Of a stretch of DNA of 7,191 bases, positions 1 to 5,635 are shown in pieces. Location: assembly GCA_022706175.1 (NCBI GenBank), contig JAKJDB010000123.1, positions 1 to 7,191 on the forward strand, read 5' to 3'. The position numbers were made by a program, and so were the translations under genes. The number at the start of each line of letters is the position of its first letter. The stretch's first letter is position 1. This DNA comes from Candidatus Zhuqueibacterota bacterium (GTDB lineage Bacteria > KSB1 > UBA2214). Below the pieces are notes generated by a model. That model made no database searches. It was not told where the DNA came from and saw only the letters and a list, made by a program, of their open reading frames with translations.

Positions 1-1
1 T

Positions 2-100
2 CTCCGCCGCGGCATGATGGGCTTTCGGGTCGATTATTCCTGGTCCGACTGGGGGATCCTAAAAAGCACACAACGATTTTCTTTGGGCCTGATGTTCTAG
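2..100 (+). CDS. C-terminal end of an outer-membrane beta-barrel-like protein (PorV/UPF0164-like), 5' partial
   Basis: Only the last 32 codons are in the window; the frame enters at base 2 and ends at TAG 98-100. The peptide ends FRVDYSWSDWGILKSTQRFS then LGLMF. This resembles the closing strand of the PorV/PorQ/UPF0164 family, whose members often end with a pattern like vDYa(y/w)..fG.L..thRfSl.l.F, and it finishes on the C-terminal phenylalanine typical of outer-membrane barrels. PorV-type proteins act in type IX secretion as outer-membrane shuttles for cargo carrying C-terminal sorting domains, and the next gene encodes a protein with such a domain. The other two forward frames give no membrane-strand pattern. 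The family call rests on about 25 residues, so a different barrel family remains possible; that this is the 3' end of a real gene is more secure than the family name. Confidence 0.6.
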   Translation, partial: LRRGMMGFRVDYSWSDWGILKSTQRFSLGLMF

Positions 101-101
101 C

Positions 102-139
102 CGTAGTCCTGTGACGCTCGCCGAGCTGCAGAGGCTACG
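102..139 (+). other. Imperfect hairpin immediately after the upstream stop codon
   Basis: CGTAG 102-106 pairs with CTACG 135-139, and CCT 108-110 with AGG 132-134, leaving T107 bulged. An inner GCTC 116-119 / GAGC 123-126 stem closes a 3-nt loop, with an internal loop of mismatches between the two helices. It begins two bases after the TAG of the upstream gene. There is no T-tract after it, so it is not a canonical intrinsic terminator. It could be an mRNA 3'-end or processing structure, or part of the leader of the next gene. I recognise no riboswitch consensus. Chance pairing is possible. Confidence 0.3.
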
Positions 140-145
140 ATTCGG

Positions 146-167
146 AAAGGAGGAGACGAGTCCCTTT
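146..167 (+). other. Weak hairpin containing an orphan Shine-Dalgarno-like sequence
   Basis: AAAGG 146-150 is complementary to CCTTT 163-167, enclosing a purine-rich stretch that includes AGGAGG. No ATG, GTG or TTG lies at a suitable distance downstream of this AGGAGG, so it does not serve a visible gene. The rest of the 101-223 gap shows no recognised operator or riboswitch, and no promoter I can defend. Five base pairs is little support. Confidence 0.15.
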
Positions 168-211
168 AAACAGCAGTAGATCATTTCCCGTCGTTTTGCC
201 ATTAACTCTTT

Positions 212-217
212 AGGAGG
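212..217 (+). promoter_or_regulatory. Strong ribosome binding site for the PPC-repeat protein
   Basis: AGGAGG lies 6 nt before the ATG at 224, an ideal Shine-Dalgarno match and spacing. It fixes the start of the long secreted protein and suggests efficient translation. Confidence 0.85.
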
Positions 218-223
218 AAAGCA

Positions 224-3200
224 ATGAACAGATGGAGTGTTACAGCGGTTCTGGTAATCTTGATGGCCGCTTCAGTCCTTACCGCCCAGACCGTTCTGAC
301 CCGCGGCGATGAGGCGGAACCCAACAACTACTTTGCCACTGCCTCGATGATGCCTGAAAATACGCTGATGTTCGCGCAATTTTCAAGCCACACCGATGTG
401 GACATCTACAAGATGAACATGTCCGCCGACAGCATCTATCACATCTATTCGGATTCCGTCAGCCTGCCGGCCAGAATGCATGTTGAGATTTTCTTCCATG
501 CCGACACCACCAAAAACCTCTTCATCGGCAGCCCCGACGGCCGCGCCGGCTGGGGCAATTTTCGCGTAGCCGGTTGGTCTCCGCGCGAGTACGGCTCCGG
601 CGTCTACTATTTGAAGGTGACCGAAGCCACTCCGATCGTAGCTCCCTATACGGGCAACTATCGTATTCGCTACATCTCGCAAGGGTTGCAGTACTGGGCT
701 GGTCTGCATGAACCGGATAACACCTTTCAGGAGTCCTTCAGCCAGTTTCCCTTGCCCATCGACGGCACCCGCTTCAACGGCATGCTCTATGACCTGAACA
801 ACGTACCCCACGGTTGGGACGACCGCGATATTTTCTACATGGTCGGCGAACAGGGCATGCGCCTGTGGGTGGAGACCGAACCGGTCCAGGGCAATCCGCA
901 CACCCGCGATATGGACAGCGAAATCCAAATCTGGGACGGCGATGGCAATACCAAGTTTTTGGCCAACGACGATAAAGACAACCAGGAAGAAGATTTCGGC
1001 GAAAACAACGTCTTCTCCCTCGGCGTAATGGACAGCCTGCCCTACTCCGGGCTTTATTACGTCACCATGACCGCAGTCTATTCCAAGTACGGCGGCGACC
1101 CCAACTCCGGTTCCGATGAAGACCCCTCCACCGGCGGCTACATCGCTTACGCCTGGATGGGCGAGCGCTCCCAGGAGCGGGAACCCAATGACACTCCGGA
1201 AACCGCCACGCCGTTGTGCGAAAAGGTCACCTCTGCGCAGATCAGCACGGCGAACAATTTCATCATTAACGCCAAGTTCTCTTCGGACGGCGATGCCGAC
1301 TGGTATGCCTACAATCTTAAAAGCACCAAGATGTACTTTTTCACTACGGAGAACAATGGCACCATCGGCGCCAACATCAACCTGGATGTCTATAATCGCG
1401 AGGACATGACTACCAATCTCGCCGGCAGTCAAGTCAACGGCCGATACAACAATAAAAATTTCCGTTTCTGCGGATTTATTCCGCCGAAGGACGGCATTTA
1501 CCTGTTTAAGGTCTATCCGTCCGCCGGCACGGTCACCGGCGCCTTCACCGGCGAATACCGCCTGCGCATGGGCTGGGCGACCTATCGCAACGCCAGCCGC
1601 CTCAATGAGCCGGCGAACAATGCGCAATCCGGCGCCATCGAGGTGAAATACGATTCCAGCAAAACCGTCGCCGCCATTTATCCGGCCGGCGATGAAGACT
1701 GGTACAAGTTCGAAGGCAAAACCGGGGATATCATCGATGTCGAGCTGTTCTCCGCTCTCGATGTCAACGGCAACCTGTGGGCGCGCGACCTGGATACGGT
1801 TGTCGAGCTCTACGATCCCAGCGGCAACAAATTGGACAACGACGACTATCGCCCGGGTGCGGATCGCCACAGCGGCAACGTCTTTTCCGCCATCAAGGGC
1901 TACGTGCTGCAGGGCACCGGCACCGTCTATATCAAGGTCGCCTGCGGCTATACCGATCCTACGCACAAGGGCAACAACCCCATCGGCCTGTATCGCATGG
2001 TCGTTTACTCCAGCGCGGCTTCCCCGGCTTTTAAAGAACGGGAAAAGAACGACTCTGTTGCTTTGGCCATGCTGCTGCCTGAGGGCAAAGAGGTTGAGGC
2101 TACCTTCTCCAGCGCCGCTGATGTCGACTATTATAAAGTCGAGCTGCAAGCCGGCCGGATGTATTTCATGAATTCCACCAGAAGCGAAGTCTCCGGCGAT
2201 ATTCACGCCGAGCTCTATTCGGCTGCCGACACCAGCCAAAATGTGCTGGACAGCAGCGTAGACGGCCGTTACAAAAACAGCAATTTTCGCATCTCCGGCT
2301 TTTTGCCTCCTGCGAGCGGCACCTATTATCTCAAGCTGACCTGTTCGAACCCGGGCGCCGGCGCCTATGTTCTGCGCATGCGCAGCAGCGATGTCAAAGA
2401 GGTCGGCACGTTCCATGAACCGGATAATTCCATCGCCGAAGCGGACGCGCTGGGCGACTACCCGGTCGACGGCGTGACCGTAACCGGCGCCTTTTACAAT
2501 GCCGCTGATCCCAAAGGCTACAACGATATGGACGTCTATCGTTTTACCTTGACCAAGGGCCAGGCCTTTGAAGCCAAACTGACCCCGGTGGGCGGTGAAA
2601 CCTGGTACCGCGACACGGATTCCTATGTTTTCCTGGTCAATGCCAATGGGGATACCCTGTTGGACAACGATGATGATTCCGGCACCACGTATTCCAAAGT
2701 CAGCATCGAAGTGCCGGCCGACGGCGTATACTATGTGCTGGTGGCGGCGTGCTACAGCACGCAGCTGGGTGACCCAGCCAACGACCGGAATCCGGGCACG
2801 GGCGATTACCTGATCACCTTCAGCGGCACCATCAGCGAATCAGAGCCGAACAACTCGGCTGAACAGGCCAACCTGATTCCGATCTCGAACAGCAGCCTGG
2901 TGGAAGCCAAGTTCAGCGCCAATGATTTGCAGGACTGGTTCAAAGTGAATCTGGAGCACGGCCGCTTCTACTATTTCAACTCGGCGGATTCCAAAGTGGG
3001 TGAAAATATCGTGTTGGAAGTCTTCCGGGAATCGAGTCCCAAGGAAAACATCATTGACGCCACGCCCATGGGACGTTACAACAGCAAAGATTTTCGTCTG
3101 AGCGGGTTCAATCCCCCGGAGACAGGCGCTTATCTGCTCCGCCTGAGCGTACCGGTGGGCGGCATCAATGATCAGAACATCGGCACCTACAAGCTCCACG

Positions 3201-3997
3201 CGGCCGGCGGCGAACTGATCTCCGAAGTGGCTGCGTTGCATGAACCCGATAACACTCTGCAGCAGGCCAACGGGGTCGCTAAATTGGCCACAGACGGCAA
3301 ACCGGTCAAAGTGGCTTTTGACAGCGACGCCGACTTGGATATTTTCGCCATCGACGGCATTGCTGGCCAGACTCTGACCGTGACCCTGTCGCCCGGAACC
3401 GGTCCGCGCTGGATCCGTGAGCTCGATACCGGCATGCGCCTGTTGACGGCGGACAGCACCGTGCTGGACGACAGCGACGATTACGATGACTGGTATGAAC
3501 TCAACCATTACCTGGGCGACGTCAGCTGCACCTATTCTCAGGTTCAGACCGTCTCGCTGCCCTACACCGGCACCTATTACGCCGTCGCCATGCCCTATTA
3601 CGGCAAGGCGTATCAGGGCGGAAACACCACGATCGGCAACAACGCCACTGGAAGCTATCACATCTCTGCGACCATGATGATGCCGACCGGAGTGGAAACT
3701 CAGACGGAGATGCCGCAAGAGTTCGCGTTGGATCAGAACTATCCGAACCCGTTCAATCCGACGACCACCATCCAGTACCGTCTGAAGGAAAATGTACACG
3801 TCAATGTGTCCATTTACAACATCCGCGGCCAGCTGATCACCACGCTGGTGGACCGCATCCAGACCGCCGGCAGCTATTCGGTGCGCTGGAATGCGCTGGA
3901 TCAGTTCGGTCAACGCGTGGCCAGCGGCATGTATCTCTACCGCATTCAGGCTGGTGATAAATTCATACAAACTAAAAAACTGCTTCTGATGAAGTAA
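224..3997 (+). CDS. Secreted multidomain PPC-repeat protein with C-terminal type IX (Por)-type sorting domain
   Basis: 1257 residues. Residues 1-21 form a Sec signal peptide (MNR, hydrophobic core, VLTA before Q22). Eight beta-rich PPC-like (bacterial pre-peptidase C-terminal) domains follow in four A/B pairs, opening at EPNN-like motifs near residues 32, 163, 320, 462, 607, 732, 874 and 1007. A domains carry GRY.N..FR.SGF.PP..G.Y (407-425, 682-700 and 951-969; a looser version at 107-124). B domains carry the PPC signature D.D(T/S)...L....G..L..DD (229-250, 522-541, 797-818; 1066-1086 diverged), whose acidic residues could bind calcium. Residues about 1166-1257 are a FlgD-like/Por sorting domain starting NYPNPFNP (1172-1179). 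There is no protease, glycosidase or other catalytic domain, so an adhesive, surface-layer or matrix role is inferred. The start is set by AGGAGG 6 nt upstream; a likely terminator follows the stop. Cell-surface or released location is inferred from the signal peptide and sorting tail. Confidence 0.93.
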   Translation: MNRWSVTAVLVILMAASVLTAQTVLTRGDEAEPNNYFATASMMPENTLMFAQFSSHTDVDIYKMNMSADSIYHIYSDSVSLPARMHVEIFFHADTTKNLFIGSPDGRAGWGNFRVAGWSPREYGSGVYYLKVTEATPIVAPYTGNYRIRYISQGLQYWAGLHEPDNTFQESFSQFPLPIDGTRFNGMLYDLNNVPHGWDDRDIFYMVGEQGMRLWVETEPVQGNPHTRDMDSEIQIWDGDGNTKFLANDDKDNQEEDFGENNVFSLGVMDSLPYSGLYYVTMTAVYSKYGGDPNSGSDEDPSTGGYIAYAWMGERSQEREPNDTPETATPLCEKVTSAQISTANNFIINAKFSSDGDADWYAYNLKSTKMYFFTTENNGTIGANINLDVYNREDMTTNLAGSQVNGRYNNKNFRFCGFIPPKDGIYLFKVYPSAGTVTGAFTGEYRLRMGWATYRNASRLNEPANNAQSGAIEVKYDSSKTVAAIYPAGDEDWYKFEGKTGDIIDVELFSALDVNGNLWARDLDTVVELYDPSGNKLDNDDYRPGADRHSGNVFSAIKGYVLQGTGTVYIKVACGYTDPTHKGNNPIGLYRMVVYSSAASPAFKEREKNDSVALAMLLPEGKEVEATFSSAADVDYYKVELQAGRMYFMNSTRSEVSGDIHAELYSAADTSQNVLDSSVDGRYKNSNFRISGFLPPASGTYYLKLTCSNPGAGAYVLRMRSSDVKEVGTFHEPDNSIAEADALGDYPVDGVTVTGAFYNAADPKGYNDMDVYRFTLTKGQAFEAKLTPVGGETWYRDTDSYVFLVNANGDTLLDNDDDSGTTYSKVSIEVPADGVYYVLVAACYSTQLGDPANDRNPGTGDYLITFSGTISESEPNNSAEQANLIPISNSSLVEAKFSANDLQDWFKVNLEHGRFYYFNSADSKVGENIVLEVFRESSPKENIIDATPMGRYNSKDFRLSGFNPPETGAYLLRLSVPVGGINDQNIGTYKLHAAGGELISEVAALHEPDNTLQQANGVAKLATDGKPVKVAFDSDADLDIFAIDGIAGQTLTVTLSPGTGPRWIRELDTGMRLLTADSTVLDDSDDYDDWYELNHYLGDVSCTYSQVQTVSLPYTGTYYAVAMPYYGKAYQGGNTTIGNNATGSYHISATMMMPTGVETQTEMPQEFALDQNYPNPFNPTTTIQYRLKENVHVNVSIYNIRGQLITTLVDRIQTAGSYSVRWNALDQFGQRVASGMYLYRIQAGDKFIQTKKLLLMK
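311..3694 (+). repeat. Four tandem A/B pairs of PPC-like domains (protein-level repeat)
   Basis: Approximate units: pair 1 at 311-1174, pair 2 at 1175-2035, pair 3 at 2036-2836, pair 4 at 2837-3694, about 267-288 residues each. A units open with EPNN/EPND/EKND, and B units mostly with HEPDN (B2 has NEPAN). Identity is clear at motif level but low in DNA; only short identities are visible, such as CATGAACCGGATAA at 707 and again at 2414. This indicates old duplication of a two-domain unit rather than recent expansion. Boundaries are by eye. Confidence 0.8.
3719..3994 (+). other. C-terminal FlgD-like/Por secretion sorting domain (within the CDS at 224)
   Basis: Residues about 1166-1257. The pattern is L.QNYPNPFNP.T.I.Y.L, then V.I.VSIYN..GQ, a stretch ending G.Y...W, then ASGMYLYRIQAG, closing with KKLLLMK. 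This is the classic type A sorting-tail layout of about 80-90 residues. In Bacteroidetes this domain directs export through the type IX secretion system and is normally removed or exchanged at the surface. In deeper FCB lineages the same domain is abundant, but the export route is less well tested. Confidence 0.88.
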
Positions 3998-4009
3998 GTG
4001 TTGGAATGC

Positions 4010-4041
4010 TCAAGCCTCAGGAAGCGATTCCTGAGGCTTGA
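4010..4041 (+). terminator. Probable Rho-independent terminator after the PPC-repeat gene
   Basis: A perfect 14-bp stem, 4010-4023 with 4028-4041, closes on a GCGA (GNRA) tetraloop and starts 12 bases after the TAA. The tail TTATTT (4042-4047) is T-rich but short and interrupted, so termination may be partial. The tail runs straight into the ribosome binding site of the next gene on the same strand, which fits an intercistronic attenuator or RNA-stabilising hairpin as well as a full terminator. Confidence 0.72.
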
Positions 4042-4047
4042 TTATTT

Positions 4048-4052
4048 AAGGA
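4048..4052 (+). promoter_or_regulatory. Ribosome binding site that supports the TTG start of the foldase lipoprotein
   Basis: AAGGA lies 9 nt before TTG 4062. The frame has a stop at 4047-4049, so no start further upstream is possible. The TTG start keeps the MKK basic N-terminus needed for the lipoprotein signal, whereas the GTG at 4074 would remove it. Confidence 0.7.
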
Positions 4053-4061
4053 CCTTTTGCT

Positions 4062-5606
4062 TTGAAAAAAATCGTGTTGTTTCTGGGCTCTGTCATCCTG
4101 CTTTTCGCCGCGTGCAGGAAAGAGGCGCCGCGATCTCCTGTGCTGGCTGAGATAGGCGATCGCACCATCACGGTGGAGGACTTTAGCCGCAATTATGAAT
4201 TCGGCTTGTCCCATCTCAAAACCGGTCCGGACCGCAAGCGAACCTACCTGAACTATATGATCAACGAGGCGATCCTCGCTCAGCAGGGCTACAAGCTGGG
4301 GCTGCAGAACTCGGAGCGCGTCCGGCGCCTGGAACAAGACCTGATGGACGAGCTGTTGGTGGAGGCTTGGTTTGATCACGAGGTGGCGAGCAAGATCACG
4401 GTGACGCCGCAGGAGATCCGCGACGCCATCACCAAGGCCAAGGTGAGCTGGAAGCTTCGTTACTGGTTTGAACCCAACGCCGAGTTCGCCGGCCGCGTTC
4501 ATCAGGCCATGGTGGAGCGCGGTTATACGTCGGTGGTGGATGAAATATTGCGCAGCAACTCGGAAGTGCAGATGCAACCCAAAGATTTTGAAACCGGCTA
4601 TCTCACCTATCTCGATGTCTCGGATGAATTGCTCGCCGCTATTCAGGATCTGCCCATGGGTGAAATCTCCCGGCCGGTGGAGATGGAGGGGGGCTTTTTT
4701 ATCTTTCAAGTGCTGGACATCCGCCGTCAGGGGGTCACCGAATATGAATACCAGGAACGGGCCGAGAGTTACCGGCAGATTCTCTATTATCGGAAACTGA
4801 ACAAAGCCGCCGCTGCCTATACCGCCCAGTTCATGACCCCCAAGAACGTCACTACCAAGGGCGAGTCCTTTCGTCTGCTCGCCGACGCCCTGCAGGCCTG
4901 GGCGGCGCAAAAACAGGAAGGTCCGCGGGATTTCCTCAAGTCTGTGCGTACCGCTCGGCCCGAGGATGGAAAACTGTATGAGCTGGCGCAACGGCTGGGA
5001 TCGACGCTGGTCACGTTTGAGGGCGGCGCCTGGACCTTGGAAGATTACATCAAACGCCTCAACCCCGGCGTGCTCAAGAAATCTTTTTCCGACCGTTCTC
5101 TTTTACGCAATGCGCTGAATACTGAAATCGCAACCGCAGTACGTGATCATTTTTTTACTGAAGCGGCGCGTAAGAAAAAACTGGACCGGTTGCCTTCGGT
5201 GCAGAAAGAGTTGACCGCCTGGCGCAACAAATGGGTGTTTGAGGAAAGCCGGCGGCATTACGGTCAAAACGTGCCGGAAGTGGATGATCAGGCGGCTGCC
5301 GACTTTTTTAACGCTCACATCGAACAGTACAAGATGCGGCCGGACGACAAACCGCTTCTGTCGCAAAACCTCGCGCGTGCGCGGCGCGACGCCTTTCACC
5401 ACAACATGCTCAGCCGTCTCGAACAGGTGATCGATTCTTTAAAAGTCTCCTTTCCGGTCGTGGTCCATCAGGACGTGCTGGATACGATTAAAACGGTCGA
5501 ATTCGAAAAATCACGCTGGGCCAGCATGCAGGTCTATAAACGCAGCAGCAACCGGCTGGCCGTGCCGATCGTCGATCCCGGGTGGGCGGCCACCCTAAAG
5601 CAGTAA
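4062..5606 (+). CDS. SurA/PrsA-like peptidyl-prolyl isomerase family lipoprotein with degenerate parvulin domain
   Basis: 514 residues from a TTG start. Residues 1-17 are a lipoprotein signal (MKKIVLFLGSVILLFAA) and Cys18 is the probable lipidated residue; the lipobox FAAC has Phe at -3, less usual but tolerated. Residues about 28-127 form a SurA/PrsA-N-like helical chaperone module (ITVEDF, then LNYMINEAILAQ). Residues about 128-222 match the parvulin rotamase fold: strand WKLRYWF (130-136), GYLTYLDV (179-186), L.MGEISRPVEMEGGFFIFQVLDIR (197-221). The HIL-type histidine of active parvulins is absent from the first strand, so isomerase activity is doubtful and a holdase or chaperone role is possible. 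A second helical module (about 318-424) repeats the N-module pattern, followed by a C-terminal helix/strand. The likely role is folding of exported or outer-membrane proteins, consistent with its secreted neighbours. The next gene begins 29 nt downstream, suggesting one transcript. Confidence 0.87.
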   Translation: MKKIVLFLGSVILLFAACRKEAPRSPVLAEIGDRTITVEDFSRNYEFGLSHLKTGPDRKRTYLNYMINEAILAQQGYKLGLQNSERVRRLEQDLMDELLVEAWFDHEVASKITVTPQEIRDAITKAKVSWKLRYWFEPNAEFAGRVHQAMVERGYTSVVDEILRSNSEVQMQPKDFETGYLTYLDVSDELLAAIQDLPMGEISRPVEMEGGFFIFQVLDIRRQGVTEYEYQERAESYRQILYYRKLNKAAAAYTAQFMTPKNVTTKGESFRLLADALQAWAAQKQEGPRDFLKSVRTARPEDGKLYELAQRLGSTLVTFEGGAWTLEDYIKRLNPGVLKKSFSDRSLLRNALNTEIATAVRDHFFTEAARKKKLDRLPSVQKELTAWRNKWVFEESRRHYGQNVPEVDDQAAADFFNAHIEQYKMRPDDKPLLSQNLARARRDAFHHNMLSRLEQVIDSLKVSFPVVVHQDVLDTIKTVEFEKSRWASMQVYKRSSNRLAVPIVDPGWAATLKQ

Positions 5607-5635
5607 ACCGGCTATTCTCTCATGGAAACGGAACG

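Noticed and set aside
1..114. Alternative frame 1 reading of the window start, ending at TGA 112
   Set aside because: Its peptide has no recognisable pattern, whereas frame 2 gives an alternating barrel-strand sequence ending in Phe.
383..2416. 677-codon open frame on the minus strand opposite the PPC-repeat gene
   Set aside because: It lies wholly inside a gene with signal peptide, repeated domains and sorting tail. Its translation is low-complexity in V, I, A, G, D with no domain pattern, as expected when the reverse frame of a GC3-rich gene lacks stops.
2840..3970. 376-codon open frame on the minus strand opposite the end of the same gene
   Set aside because: It is antisense to conserved PPC and sorting-domain sequence, has no convincing initiation region and no recognisable protein pattern.
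4688..4700. G6 then T6 runs in the parvulin part of the foldase gene
   Set aside because: The reading frame is intact through them and they encode the conserved Gly-Gly-Phe-Phe of the domain; no sign of a frameshift or programmed slippage.
4017..4991. 324-codon open frame on the minus strand opposite the foldase gene
   Set aside because: It ends in the terminator hairpin and is antisense to the clear lipoprotein and parvulin sequence; the translation has no family pattern.
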